Assembly: GCA_020443345.1 (NCBI GenBank)
Contig: JAGRIH010000063.1
Location: 1 to 64,000 of the forward strand
Length of the DNA: 64,000 nt
Source: Halioglobus sp.
GTDB lineage: Bacteria > Pseudomonadota > Gammaproteobacteria > Pseudomonadales > Halieaceae
Direction: 5' to 3'
The translations under genes were made by a program, and so were the position numbers. Below, in pieces: positions 51,870 to 61,297 of the stretch. How positions within the stretch are numbered: position 1 is the first letter of the stretch; the number at the start of each line of letters is the position of its first letter. The notes under the pieces were generated by a model. The model did no database searches. It worked only from the letters and a program-made list of their open reading frames with translations, and had not been told where the DNA came from.

Positions 51870-52217
51870 TCAACCGAGTCTTTCCAGGTACTCCTTTAAC
51901 ACCCGGGCGTTGTTGTGCCGTTCGTCTTTGGCGCCGTACAGCAGTACCAAATGCGAGCCCGAGACGCCGGCCAGGGCCTGCTTGATCGTGTCTTTGTGCC
52001 CTTTGAGTTCGTGCAGGTACTTGCGCCGAAACTCGCCCCACTTGTCCGGGTCGTGGCCGAACCAGTCGCGCAGTTCGTCGCTGGGAGCAGTGTCCTTCCA
52101 CCAGTCGTCCAGCGCCGCGTCCTCCTTGGATATGCCGCGCGGCCACAGGCGGTCCACCAGCACGCGGTAGCCGGTGGAGGAGTCATCGTCATAGATTCGC
52201 CGGACATCGATTTTCAC
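51870..52217 (-). CDS. DUF488 family protein
   Basis: 115 residues, full length for the short DUF488 form. Family features are VLVDRLWPRGISKEDAALDDWWKDTAPSDELRDWFGHDPDKWGEF and LVLLYGAKDERHNNARVLKEYL. It is cytoplasmic with unknown function. It converges on metY with 36 bases between. Confidence 0.92.
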   Translation of the reverse strand: MKIDVRRIYDDDSSTGYRVLVDRLWPRGISKEDAALDDWWKDTAPSDELRDWFGHDPDKWGEFRRKYLHELKGHKDTIKQALAGVSGSHLVLLYGAKDERHNNARVLKEYLERLG

Positions 52218-52419
52218 ACCTCACTCCTTAACCAGTGGAGGGAATGGATCGACCGGGTAGTCCGCCACCGCGCAGGCCACGCCGCTGCAGACGCCGACAC
52301 TAAACCGCTGTATTTCAAGCATAGCCGTCGACTCGCCAGAATGCCAACGCAGCCTGCCCGCGCAACGCCAATGTGTTAAGGTAGCGATTTGATGATGTCC
52401 AACACACAGGGGAAAATGC

Positions 52420-53409
52420 ATGAAATCTATCATACTGTCCGCACTGCTTGTCCTGAGTGGCAGTGTTGCGGCGGCCGAACGCAATGAACCGGTGCAGCCC
52501 ATCGTCCCGCCGGGCAACATCAACCTGGGCATGGTGGAACTGGGCAAGAAGCTGTTTTTCGACCCGCGCCTGTCGCGCTCGGGGTTTATCTCCTGCAACT
52601 CCTGCCACAACCTGTCCATGGGTGGCACCGACAACATCCCGACATCTGTCGGCGATCGCTGGCAGCAGGGGCCGATCAACTCGCCCACAGTACTCAACTC
52701 CAGCCTCAGTGTCGCCCAGTTCTGGGACGGCCGCGCCGCCGATTTAAAGGAACAGGCCGGCGGCCCCATCGCCAATCCCGGCGAAATGGCTTTCAGCCAC
52801 ACCCTGGCAGTCGATGTACTGAGCTCTATTCCCGGTTACGTGATGGAATTCAGGCAGGTCTTTGGCAACACGCCGATCGGCATCGATGCGGTCACCACCG
52901 CGATTGCCGAGTTTGAAAAAACCCTGGTGACCCCCAACTCCCCCTTTGATCAGTGGCTGCTGGGCGACGACGACGCCCTGAGTGCAAAAGAACTGGCCGG
53001 CTACGAGTTATTCAAGAACAGCGGCTGCATCGCCTGCCACAACGGGCCGGCGCTGGGCGGCACCTCGTTCCAGAAGATGGGCGTGATGGCACCGTATGAA
53101 GCCCGCGTGCCCGCCGAGGGCCGCAGTGCAGTGACCGGCAGGGACGCCGATCGCTTTAATTTCAAGGTGCCGACCCTGCGCAACGTGGAGCTGACCTATC
53201 CCTACTTCCACGACGGGGCCGCGAACACGCTGACCGAGGCAGTGGATATCATGGGACGGCTGCAGTTGGGCAAGACCTTTACCCCCGAGGAAAACGCGCA
53301 AGTCGTCGCCTTCCTCAAGAGCCTGACCGGCGACCAGCCGCGGTTCCTGCTGCCGATACTGCCGCCCTCGGGGGACGACACGCCGCGCCCGCAACCCTTT
53401 GACCGCTAA
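52420..53409 (+). CDS. cytochrome c peroxidase (MauG/CcpA family)
   Basis: 329 residues. A signal peptide (about 1-18, ending SVAAAE) precedes two haem c motifs, CNSCH (C59-H63) and CIACH (C203-H207), with the family lines GKKLFFDPRLSRSGFISC and FKVPTLRNVELTYPYFHDGAANTLTEAV. The diheme peroxidase reduces hydrogen peroxide with electrons from small cytochromes in the periplasm. It is a single-gene unit followed by a terminator-like hairpin. Confidence 0.95.
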   Translation: MKSIILSALLVLSGSVAAAERNEPVQPIVPPGNINLGMVELGKKLFFDPRLSRSGFISCNSCHNLSMGGTDNIPTSVGDRWQQGPINSPTVLNSSLSVAQFWDGRAADLKEQAGGPIANPGEMAFSHTLAVDVLSSIPGYVMEFRQVFGNTPIGIDAVTTAIAEFEKTLVTPNSPFDQWLLGDDDALSAKELAGYELFKNSGCIACHNGPALGGTSFQKMGVMAPYEARVPAEGRSAVTGRDADRFNFKVPTLRNVELTYPYFHDGAANTLTEAVDIMGRLQLGKTFTPEENAQVVAFLKSLTGDQPRFLLPILPPSGDDTPRPQPFDR

Positions 53410-53473
53410 GCGGCTGCCGGAACACGGTACCCGCGCTCTTGTACCGGCGCCGCATGCCTACCAAAACAACCCC

Positions 53474-53503
53474 ATGCCCCCGGCCTGTCCAGGGGCATTT
53501 TGT
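53474..53503 (+). terminator. intrinsic terminator after the cytochrome c peroxidase gene
   Basis: ATGCCCC (53474-53480) pairs with GGGGCAT (53492-53498) around an 11-base loop, and is followed by TTTTGT. It lies 65 bases after the stop codon. Confidence 0.55.
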
Positions 53504-53585
53504 ATCAGGGCATCTCCAGCCACAGTGATGGCCGCGCCGCGGCAGCACTGCCACGGCGTGCAAAGCGGCTTTTTTGAGCTGTCCA

Positions 53586-53909
53586 TTATTCTGCGCTGCC
53601 GGATTCCGGCACATAGACCAGGCTGCCATCGTCCAGACGATAGGTGACGCCCGCCTTGGTGCCCTGCCCGCTCCCGGCTTCACTGGTCGATTTGTAGTGC
53701 TCCAGTTTCTGCCCCTGCTTGATCACGATTTCCATATTTTCCTTGCCGGGATTTTTAATGACCGTTACAGCGTCCCGGGAAAAGGGGTTCAGGGGGTTTT
53801 CCATGATAATAATGAACAAAATAACGATGATGACCAGAAAGATATCGACAATGTTCACCATGCTGAGCATTGGATCGTCGTCTTCGACATCCACAAAGCG
53901 CTGATTCAT
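53586..53909 (-). CDS. DUF2149 membrane protein (HmuV-like position)
   Basis: 107 residues. A short N-terminus with DVEDDDPMLSMVNIVDIFLVIIVILFIIIMENPLNPF gives one transmembrane helix (about 17-36) with an aspartate near its start, as in ExbD/TolR proteins, followed by a periplasmic tail with TYRLDDGSLVYVPE. This is the DUF2149 pattern. It overlaps the ExbB-like gene by four bases (ATGA), so the two probably form a dedicated proton-driven pair for the neighbouring receptor or chelatase. Confidence 0.88.
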   Translation of the reverse strand: MNQRFVDVEDDDPMLSMVNIVDIFLVIIVILFIIIMENPLNPFSRDAVTVIKNPGKENMEIVIKQGQKLEHYKSTSEAGSGQGTKAGVTYRLDDGSLVYVPESGSAE

Positions 53910-54427
53910 GCCGCCTCCCCGAAGGAATCGCCGACGGCTTCAATGGCCATCGGGCGGGCCTCGATCTCTTCGATACGCTTGAGTGTCGTCAGGCGCCAGC
54001 GCCGTTTCACCGTGAGCAGGACAAAGCAGACAGAAGCCGCCATCAGCGCCACGATAACAGCGGCAAAAGCAATACCGACCTGCTCGCCAACCACCTCCAT
54101 TTCGCCCGCGGCCACCCCTGCCAGGGCCGGCCCCATCGGGATCATGGTCGCGACCAGGCCCAGCAGCGGCGCCGTGCGCGTGGTGATACGCAAGCCCTCC
54201 AGTTCCCGCAGAATATGCAGTTCCAGGTGTTCTGCATCCAGAGCTGGCTGGCGGCGCTTGAGCTGCCACAGCGGACAACTCGCGGGGCCGCGAGTGGTGC
54301 GCAGTATCGCCTCGACCACGAATTTGCCCAGTTGGTAGAGCCCGTACACAAAGGCCGCAATAATCGCCACTAGTACGGGCACCAGAAACCACGAGGAGAG
54401 TTGGTACAGGATTGATTCAATTGCCAT
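53906..54427 (-). CDS. MotA/TolQ/ExbB-like proton channel protein (HmuU-like position)
   Basis: 173 residues from the ATG at 54427, with GAGAGGAC upstream. Three transmembrane helices are seen: about 10-30 (WFLVPVLVAIIAAFVYGLYQLG), about 85-105 (TAPLLGLVATMIPMGPALAGVAAG) and about 112-135. The TAPLLGLVATMIPMGPAL segment is the TolQ/ExbB core. It would convert proton-motive force into work on an outer membrane receptor or on its partner. The gene lies between the CobN-like gene (2 bases away) and DUF2149. Confidence 0.86.
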   Translation of the reverse strand: MAIESILYQLSSWFLVPVLVAIIAAFVYGLYQLGKFVVEAILRTTRGPASCPLWQLKRRQPALDAEHLELHILRELEGLRITTRTAPLLGLVATMIPMGPALAGVAAGEMEVVGEQVGIAFAAVIVALMAASVCFVLLTVKRRWRLTTLKRIEEIEARPMAIEAVGDSFGEAA

Positions 54428-54429
54428 GG

Positions 54430-57400
54430 TTAAGTCCTCTCTGTCTGTCGATACTGGCGGTAAGCGCCGGTGAACAGGGGCAGGACAAGCAGCGCCAGCC
54501 ACCACCACTGCGTGTCTGCGTCGGCGCCCCGGCGCAGGGTTTTTTCCAGCTTCTGGCCTTCGACCTGCTGCGTCTGGGCAGCGACGGGCGTGTTGACCCC
54601 GACCGCCGCCTGGGGACTGGCCAGGCTATCGAATGCGACCGGATTCAGGCCAAAACCGGCGGCGAGGCGGTCAGCAAATGCCGCGAGCTTGCCGTGCGCC
54701 GCCTGCAGGTCGTTTTTCTCCAGGCTGGCCTGATAGGCAGCCACCAGTTCCCGCTGCGTCTGCTGCGGCGCGTCCCAGTAATTCTTGCGAATGGCATCGA
54801 GCAAGCGCTCCATCATACGCAACCGGGCTTCGGCGGAATGCTTCTCGAACCACTCATTCAAACCCAGGTCGAGGCTGTCCATAACATAGATATCGTGCAT
54901 TTTCTGCCACTGGTGTGCTTTCACCACGGCGGGGGCCACCACCTGCCAGCCCCAGAGGTTGTTGGTCATATCCTGCAGGTTCAGCGCACCGGCAAAACCC
55001 TCTTCCTGCATCGCCTTGATCCAACCGGGATGAAAGGTGCGCGTGGTCATCTCCATGGCCAGGAACTCGTCAGCACTTTGAAAGCTGACCTTGTCGCGCC
55101 GGCGCTGGTTGGAGATATACAGCTCGGGACTCTTGCCGGTCAGGTGCCGCACCGCCAGATCGATGCCGCCGAGGTACTGGAAGGGATCGTCTGTGGTGAG
55201 CATGCCGTACAGGTTGGAAGTCCTGGCCAACAGGGCGGCGTCGACGGTCTCGAGGTTTGCAGCGTAGAGTTCGCTGAAATCGGCCGCCTGATCCCACTGG
55301 CTGCTGTCGGGTCCGAAGGCGTGGCTCATGCGATTCAGGTACAACTTTGCCAGCTTGTCCTCCCCTTCCCAGGTGTCGCTGGCCAGGGACGCATCCTCCA
55401 GGCCGGTGCCGTACACACCGGTGGGACTGCCGAACACCCGCGTTTCGGCCATTTGCCGGGCCTCGTCTTCGGGAATGTCCTTTTGCAGTAAATCGGCGAG
55501 CAATTTCCGGCTGTGTTGGTAGACCGGGTTGTCATCTTCATCGAGACGGGAAACCTCCGCGGCGGCAGCGGCCAGGTGCGCCATGACATTGGGAAACTGA
55601 TCGCGGTACAGGCCCGTCACGGACAGCACCACGTCGACGCGGGGGCGCCCCAGTTCCTCGCGCGGCACGACGTCGAAACCGCTGACGCGGCCGCCGCGAT
55701 CCCACACGGGCTCCACGCCCATGGCGTAAAACGCCTGGCTTTCGAGTATCCCGCCGTGGCGCATGGCCTCCACCGCCCACAGGGAGAAGGCCAGCCGTTC
55801 GGGCCATTTGCCTTGTTCTTCGCGATGCTGGGCAATCAACTCGTCGATGGCCTGTTTGCCCGCCAGCCAGGCCTCGCGCGTCGGGATGCGCGCCGGATCG
55901 AAGCCGACCAGGTTCTTGCCGCTGGGCAGGCTGTCGGGCACCCGGATGGGGTCGCCGCCAATGCCCGGCTCGACGTGGCGGCCCCGCAGCGCCGCGTCCA
56001 GGCTGCTCCACTCGCCCGCCGTATCCAGACTCGCATAGTAAGTGCGCGCCAGGGACTGCCACTGGGCCAGTTCCGGTGTGAGTGCCTCTTTGGTCACCAG
56101 CAGTTTTTCCAGCCACTGATAGGGCGGCGTCAGCGCCAGGGACTGATAGTCCTCCACAAACAACTCTTGCGGCTCAGCCAGGCCGAACGCCTCGATAAAA
56201 CCATCGCCCAGCATTTGCATCACTGTGGTCAGCTTTTTTTGCTCCTGCGCGTTGTCCGCGTAGGTGTGCAGACCGATGGGCTGGGACTGCGCCGCGAGTT
56301 GGTGCAGGTAGTCGTGCAGCGCCTGGATAAAATCCGCCGGCTTGGCATTGGCCTGCGCCAGGGTCCAGCCCAGATCCGCGGTCAGTTCGTCCTGTGCCGC
56401 GAGTTCCAGCAGTCGCTCCACCGTGTTATCCCTGACAGGGCCGGGTTCCAGCGTTTCCCACTGGTGAATCAACTGGTGTAAATCGACCAGTGTGCCGTGC
56501 AGGCCCGAGGGTCTGAACGGCGGTGTCTGGTGGCTGATCATCACCGCCCGGCCGCGGCGTTTGGCCTGCACCGCCTCACCGACATCGTCGATGATGTAGG
56601 GATAGACAACCGGGATGTCGCCGAGAATCAGCAGCGAATCATCGTAAATACTCAGACCCCGCTCCTTGCCCGGCATCCACTCCTGCGTGCCGTGTGTGCC
56701 AAAGTGCACCAGCGCATCCGCGCCAAACACGTCTCTGAGCCACAGATAAGTCGCGAGGTAATAGTGATTGATCGGCACACGCATGTCGTGATACAGCGCG
56801 CGTTCGTTATCCTCTCCCGGCCTGCCTCTGGACGGCTGACCCAGGTACACCATGTTCCCGGCGTCCAGGTACGGAATGCGAAATGCCGGCTGGCCATCGA
56901 CGGTAGTCAACAGGGGAGACTGTGCGGGCTCGCCCCAGTAGTCGTTGATGCGCGATTGCACCGCCGTCGGCAGTTGCTCGAACCACGCCTGGTAGGCCGC
57001 CAGGCTGAGCGACGACTGACTGGCACCCCCAATGCCGTCTTGCGGATTGTGTGTCGCCTGAATCGCGCCGCCCAGGCCATCGATCAGTTCCTGTTCCGAG
57101 AAAGCGCGGGTGCGGTAACCCTGCTCCTGCCACTGCTGCGACAACAGGGCCAGGCTGCGCGGCACGTTCATAAAAGAGGCCGACAGGTTTTGCTCGCCCG
57201 GCGGGTAGTTGTACACCATCACCGCGACTTTCTGCTCGGCGAGCGGCTTCATCTGCAGTGCGGCGAGCTTGACGGCCTTGTCGATGGCCGCCCTGGCCTG
57301 GTAATCGATGAGCTTCAGCTCCCCGTCCTGTTCCGCCCACATCACCAGCGGGTCGATCAGGCCGTTTTGTTCCGGCAGCGCCAGGTACAGCGGCGTGGAG

Positions 57401-58299
57401 CTCAACGACAGCCCCGACGGACTGTTCTCCCAGCCCTCGATGGAATCGTTCCACCAGCCGATGCCCTGCAGTACGGGAATCCCCAGCGCATCGAGCTGCT
57501 CCTGCAGGCCGTTGTGGTAGACCGGCTGCAGGTGAAGCAGGGCGTTGGCCCTGCCGCGCAGCAACTCGACCAGCCGCGCATCCGGGCCCAGTGAATAAAA
57601 CACCGGCAGGGCAAAGGCGCCGGCGGCCTCCACCCATGCAACCAGTTGGTCGATGTGCGCCATGGCATTGGATTGCAGATAGCGCACGTGAAAACCCAGG
57701 GCGATCACCGGCTGGCCCGCGCGGTGTTGCAGTTGCTCGAGTATGTCGTCGGGATTCTCGGTAAACTGCTGCGTCAACGCCGGGTGATAAGCACCCTGTT
57801 CCGGCATTTCAATAAGCGCCGGCAAGCCCTCCAGTGACTGCCCGGCAAGCACGCGCTGCACGGCGGCAAAGAAGGTATCGATATTCGATCTGCCGCCATT
57901 CACGTAGTAGCGCCCCAGTGTCTGCGCCGTCTGCGGTTCCAGATTCTCACTGCTGAATTGACTGCCGCTGGTCTGCAACAGGGGCTGGTCAATCTCGACT
58001 GACAGCTCCTGCAGCCGCTGCTCGAAGGCCTGGACATCCATTTCTCGGGGCATTTCAACGAGTACGAACTGGTTGTTGCGCAGGTGTTCTGCAAGCGCCG
58101 CATCGGACAGCGAGGTATCAGCGAACACGAGTGCCAGCCCGGCCTTCCCGGCGGAGTCCCTGATCAAGTCCTTCTTGGCTTCGAGCATCATGCGGTTGGT
58201 GACCACGGTCACCTGCTGGGCCAGCGCAAGCTGGCTCAGCAGGGTGTAAATCGCAAGGGCAGAAATCGCCTTGCACAGTGTTTTAGTCAGCGTTGTCAC
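54430..58299 (-). CDS. exported, membrane-anchored CobN-like chelatase (HmuS-like)
   Basis: 1289 residues, CobN/Mg-chelatase H-subunit size. Unlike cytoplasmic CobN it begins with a signal peptide (about 1-27, LCKAISALAIYTLLSQLALAQQ) and ends with a transmembrane helix (about 1262-1280, TQWWWLALLVLPLFTGAYRQ) followed by a short basic tail, so the bulk should be in the periplasm. CobN landmarks include VHFGTHGTQEWMPGKERGL, PVVYPYIIDDVGEAVQAKRRG and GYSG-equivalent regions. No CobS or CobT is present. The neighbours (TonB receptor, ExbB-like, DUF2149) match the HmuS setting of Bacteroidota, where the CobN-like protein acts on haem. The reaction here is inference. Confidence 0.85.
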   Translation of the reverse strand: MTTLTKTLCKAISALAIYTLLSQLALAQQVTVVTNRMMLEAKKDLIRDSAGKAGLALVFADTSLSDAALAEHLRNNQFVLVEMPREMDVQAFEQRLQELSVEIDQPLLQTSGSQFSSENLEPQTAQTLGRYYVNGGRSNIDTFFAAVQRVLAGQSLEGLPALIEMPEQGAYHPALTQQFTENPDDILEQLQHRAGQPVIALGFHVRYLQSNAMAHIDQLVAWVEAAGAFALPVFYSLGPDARLVELLRGRANALLHLQPVYHNGLQEQLDALGIPVLQGIGWWNDSIEGWENSPSGLSLSSTPLYLALPEQNGLIDPLVMWAEQDGELKLIDYQARAAIDKAVKLAALQMKPLAEQKVAVMVYNYPPGEQNLSASFMNVPRSLALLSQQWQEQGYRTRAFSEQELIDGLGGAIQATHNPQDGIGGASQSSLSLAAYQAWFEQLPTAVQSRINDYWGEPAQSPLLTTVDGQPAFRIPYLDAGNMVYLGQPSRGRPGEDNERALYHDMRVPINHYYLATYLWLRDVFGADALVHFGTHGTQEWMPGKERGLSIYDDSLLILGDIPVVYPYIIDDVGEAVQAKRRGRAVMISHQTPPFRPSGLHGTLVDLHQLIHQWETLEPGPVRDNTVERLLELAAQDELTADLGWTLAQANAKPADFIQALHDYLHQLAAQSQPIGLHTYADNAQEQKKLTTVMQMLGDGFIEAFGLAEPQELFVEDYQSLALTPPYQWLEKLLVTKEALTPELAQWQSLARTYYASLDTAGEWSSLDAALRGRHVEPGIGGDPIRVPDSLPSGKNLVGFDPARIPTREAWLAGKQAIDELIAQHREEQGKWPERLAFSLWAVEAMRHGGILESQAFYAMGVEPVWDRGGRVSGFDVVPREELGRPRVDVVLSVTGLYRDQFPNVMAHLAAAAAEVSRLDEDDNPVYQHSRKLLADLLQKDIPEDEARQMAETRVFGSPTGVYGTGLEDASLASDTWEGEDKLAKLYLNRMSHAFGPDSSQWDQAADFSELYAANLETVDAALLARTSNLYGMLTTDDPFQYLGGIDLAVRHLTGKSPELYISNQRRRDKVSFQSADEFLAMEMTTRTFHPGWIKAMQEEGFAGALNLQDMTNNLWGWQVVAPAVVKAHQWQKMHDIYVMDSLDLGLNEWFEKHSAEARLRMMERLLDAIRKNYWDAPQQTQRELVAAYQASLEKNDLQAAHGKLAAFADRLAAGFGLNPVAFDSLASPQAAVGVNTPVAAQTQQVEGQKLEKTLRRGADADTQWWWLALLVLPLFTGAYRQYRQTERT

Positions 58300-58307
58300 A
58301 GGGCCCC

Positions 58308-60242
58308 CTAAAACTGCCAGAACCAGTTCAGATCGACACTGCGGCCATACTCCGCGTACTCGAAGGCAGCGCTTTTATCGTACAGATCCGTATCGCCCAG
58401 GTTGGTGGCACTCAGGGTAAAGCGGTGTTTGCCGACAGAGTAATTCAGGCTGGCGTTGAGCAGCGAGTAGCCAGGCAGCTCGACCGGGCCGCTGTAACCC
58501 GAGACCCACTGCTGCCCGATATACTGCCAGTCCACCGCTGCGCTCAGCGTGTCGGGCACCCAGTCCAGGCGCAGTCCGATACTGCCCTGGTGGCGCGGGC
58601 GGGAGGTGAGCTTTTCATCGAGAGTTTTGTTTTGCGCATCGGTGTAGGTGTTCCTGCCGTGCAGTTCGAGCCGCCGATGCAGCCAGTGGGAGCCCTCGAA
58701 CTCCAGCCCGGCAATTTCCGCCCGCTCCACGTTGACATACTGGTTGAGGTGGCCGAAGCGCTGGTCGCAGTAATCAATGCACACTGAATCGATCAGATCC
58801 CGGACCTCATTCCGGAACAGGGCCGCGCTGAGTCGCGTGCCGTCACCCTCGTAGCGCAGACCGATTTCCCAGCTATCGCTGGTCTCGGGCTGCACGTCCT
58901 CGTTGCCGATAAAGCTGTGCGGCCCGTCAAAGCGGTATTCGGGGGAGATTTGCTTCAGCGTCGGCGCCTTGAAGCCGTGTCCGTAACCCGCCTTGAGGGA
59001 CAGGTTGGCCGCCAGTTCCCACACCAGGTACACCCGCGGGCTGAACTCACTGCCAAAATATTCGTGGTGGTCCCAGCGCCCGCCGGCAGTCAGGTACACG
59101 CTCTCCAGCACGGGTGTTTCGTACTGCGCCAGCACTGCTTGGTGCACCACGCTGTCGCCGCCCCGGGCAAAGGCGGCGTGCTCGAGTTCCTCCTCGCGCC
59201 ATTCGCTGCCCAGGGTCAGGCGCGACATGCCGAAATCGCGATGAAAACGCGCTTCGACAACATCGTCGGTCAAATACTGCGGCGTATAGGCCGGCACCTG
59301 CGCGGTGTCGTTACTGTTGATGACATCGATGGTGGAGCGGTAGTAGCCCACGTCACCCGTCCAGGCGCCGAGCTGCGATTTCCAGTAAGCCGAAAACATG
59401 TGCCTGTCCAAATCATAGGTGGAACGGTAATACGGCTCGCGCCCGCGCCGGTTGGTATCGCGCCAGCGCTCCTCTGCGGAGACCAGGTACTCCAGTTCAA
59501 TCGCGTGCGCGCTGTTGAAGCGCCAGTTCGCACCCAACTGGGCGGAATTAGTGCGGTGGCCCTCCAGCGACGACAGGCGCCGGTCTGCGGTATCCGCCAC
59601 ATCGTCCCGGTAGGCATGCCCCACATGCGCCTTCAGGATCAGCGACTCACCCACCGGTTGCACGACCTGCACATTGGCACTGTACTCGTCGCCGCCGTCG
59701 TCGGTCGTATCCAGGCCGCTGCCCAACATGGCCGAGTAAGCAGCCTCGTGTTGCCGATCGTTGCGGGTGATAATATTGATCACACCGCCGAGCGCTTCGG
59801 ATCCATACAGCGCCGACATCGGCCCGCGGATGACTTCGATGCGTTCGATGCTGTCCAGCGGCAGCCACTCGTACTGGAAATCCGAATGGCCGATGACATC
59901 ATCGGTGGCCGATACGCGCTTGCCATCGACCAGTATCAGGGAGTGGTGTGATTCCAGCCCGCGCAGTTGAATGACCTTGCGCCCGCCCACTCCGCGACCC
60001 GAGAGCGAGATACCCGCGGTTTTGCGCAGGGCGCTGAGCAGTTTCTGGTCGCTGACGTTTTGCAGGTCTTCGCGGGAAATAACCGACAGGGAGGCCGGCG
60101 CCAGCAGCGTACTGCGGTCGCTGCCGGTAGCGGTGACCACCACGGTTTCCATGTTATCTTCGATGGTTCCTGCGGCCGCCAGAGAGACAGCCGAACACGC
60201 CAGCAGAAGTGGCGATAACGCACAACATTTCAGGTTATTCAT
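58308..60242 (-). CDS. TonB-dependent receptor, probable haem receptor (HmuR-like)
   Basis: 644 residues. A signal peptide (ending LAAAG) and the plug (NMETVVVTATGSDRS, RGVGGRKVIQLRGLESHHSLILVDGKRVS, IEVIRGPMSALYGSEALGGVINI) lead to a barrel ending YGRSVDLNWFWQF. Near residue 422 GFKAPTLKQISPEYRF is followed by a histidine (GPHSF) and GNEDVQPETSDSWEIG, a layout like the FRAP and NPDL boxes and intervening histidine of haem receptors, though these also occur in siderophore receptors. It lies 8 bases upstream of the CobN-like gene and behind a Fur-like box. Confidence 0.88.
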   Translation of the reverse strand: MNNLKCCALSPLLLACSAVSLAAAGTIEDNMETVVVTATGSDRSTLLAPASLSVISREDLQNVSDQKLLSALRKTAGISLSGRGVGGRKVIQLRGLESHHSLILVDGKRVSATDDVIGHSDFQYEWLPLDSIERIEVIRGPMSALYGSEALGGVINIITRNDRQHEAAYSAMLGSGLDTTDDGGDEYSANVQVVQPVGESLILKAHVGHAYRDDVADTADRRLSSLEGHRTNSAQLGANWRFNSAHAIELEYLVSAEERWRDTNRRGREPYYRSTYDLDRHMFSAYWKSQLGAWTGDVGYYRSTIDVINSNDTAQVPAYTPQYLTDDVVEARFHRDFGMSRLTLGSEWREEELEHAAFARGGDSVVHQAVLAQYETPVLESVYLTAGGRWDHHEYFGSEFSPRVYLVWELAANLSLKAGYGHGFKAPTLKQISPEYRFDGPHSFIGNEDVQPETSDSWEIGLRYEGDGTRLSAALFRNEVRDLIDSVCIDYCDQRFGHLNQYVNVERAEIAGLEFEGSHWLHRRLELHGRNTYTDAQNKTLDEKLTSRPRHQGSIGLRLDWVPDTLSAAVDWQYIGQQWVSGYSGPVELPGYSLLNASLNYSVGKHRFTLSATNLGDTDLYDKSAAFEYAEYGRSVDLNWFWQF

Positions 60243-60291
60243 ATCGATCCCCCTAGAACGAGGCGCACAAAATAACCCGACTTACATCCTG

Positions 60292-60310
60292 AATGCAAAT
60301 CATTCGCATT
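60292..60310. promoter_or_regulatory. Fur box
   Basis: AATGCAAATCATTCGCATT is a 19-base palindrome (9-1-9, 8 of 9 pairs match) of the classical Fur type, in an AT-rich run 50 bases upstream of the TonB receptor start. It indicates iron repression of the receptor/CobN-like operon. Confidence 0.7.
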
Positions 60311-60425
60311 ATTATTCGTATTTTTATTTGATTCAGCTTATCGGATCCCACGCGGGACTCCCGCCGCAACACACATATGCGGCAGGAGACACAGTTGCGT
60401 CTTTACGGGGCGCTCGGGTGGCAAC

Positions 60426-61202
60426 CTATGCGTTGCGCTCGGTACCACCGGCACTGGGTCCATCTGATGGAGGGAGGTCCACCGGTGTGTCGGTAAAGTG
60501 CTTGTCACCGGTAAACATGCCCGAAATCAGTCCGTTGCGCTCGCGTACCTCGGCCACGACCACACCGGCCACGTGTAAGGTCACCGCACCGATCAGGACA
60601 AAAAAGACCTGTTCGTGCAGAAAGATAAAGGGTGCGCGAAAAGCCCGCATCGCCTCCCAGGCGTCCGCGTCCACCATCGATTTATCGCCCGGCAGCAGGG
60701 TCGCAGGCTCGATACCGGCGGCGGCGACCCAGTCTGCAATCCAGCCGCCAAATGGGGGGTAGTACAGGTCCGTACCGGCCAGCAGCAGGCCGGTGACGGC
60801 CTGGAGAGCCAGTAACAGCAACAGCGCGATGGCCATCAGCCGGCCCAGGGGGTCGTGTCCCAGGTAGGCCCGGTGCTCACCCCTGCGCAGTGTGCGCAGA
60901 TAGCCGGGCACGTCCCCCACCAGGCCTCGCTCCGGCCGCAACAGCGTGCGCCAGCGCGCAAAGTGGCTGCCGGTGAACCCCTGGATCAGACGCCACGCCA
61001 GGTTGGCCGCGAACACATAGCCGCACCAGACATGCAGTTCCTTCATCAGTATTTTAGCGTCGCCCGCAATGCCGAGGGTTTTGCCGTTGTAAATAACCAG
61101 ACCGGTGCCGAACAGGGCCAGCACCGACAACAGATTGATCCAGTGAAACCAGCGAATGCCGCGGTCCCACACGGTATAGACTTGAGTCTGGATACGTTGC
61201 AT
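60426..61202 (-). CDS. cytochrome b561/hydrogenase-type b-cytochrome
   Basis: 258 residues with about four transmembrane helices. WDRGIRWFHWINLLSVLALFGTGL, KELHVWCGYVFAANLAWRLIQGF and FIFLHEQVFFVLIGAVTLHVAGVVVAEVRER give the paired histidines expected to bind two b haems (H20, H56 region and the last two helices). Such proteins carry electrons between the quinone pool and periplasmic cytochromes or PepSY partners. A PepSY protein gene lies 95 bases upstream on the same strand. Confidence 0.88.
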   Translation of the reverse strand: MQRIQTQVYTVWDRGIRWFHWINLLSVLALFGTGLVIYNGKTLGIAGDAKILMKELHVWCGYVFAANLAWRLIQGFTGSHFARWRTLLRPERGLVGDVPGYLRTLRRGEHRAYLGHDPLGRLMAIALLLLLALQAVTGLLLAGTDLYYPPFGGWIADWVAAAGIEPATLLPGDKSMVDADAWEAMRAFRAPFIFLHEQVFFVLIGAVTLHVAGVVVAEVRERNGLISGMFTGDKHFTDTPVDLPPSDGPSAGGTERNA

Positions 61203-61297
61203 GATTTTTTTTCTGCCTGAATGTCAATCCGGTAGCGACGCCATTTGCCTGTCAATTGGCCCCCGGCTGCCAGCCGCGGGCCGGTTTTGCCCCTGTA

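Noticed and set aside
54430..58299. Reading the CobN-like gene as cobaltochelatase for B12 synthesis
   Set aside because: A signal peptide, a C-terminal anchor, absence of cobS/cobT and a Fur box with TonB/ExbB-like neighbours all argue against it.
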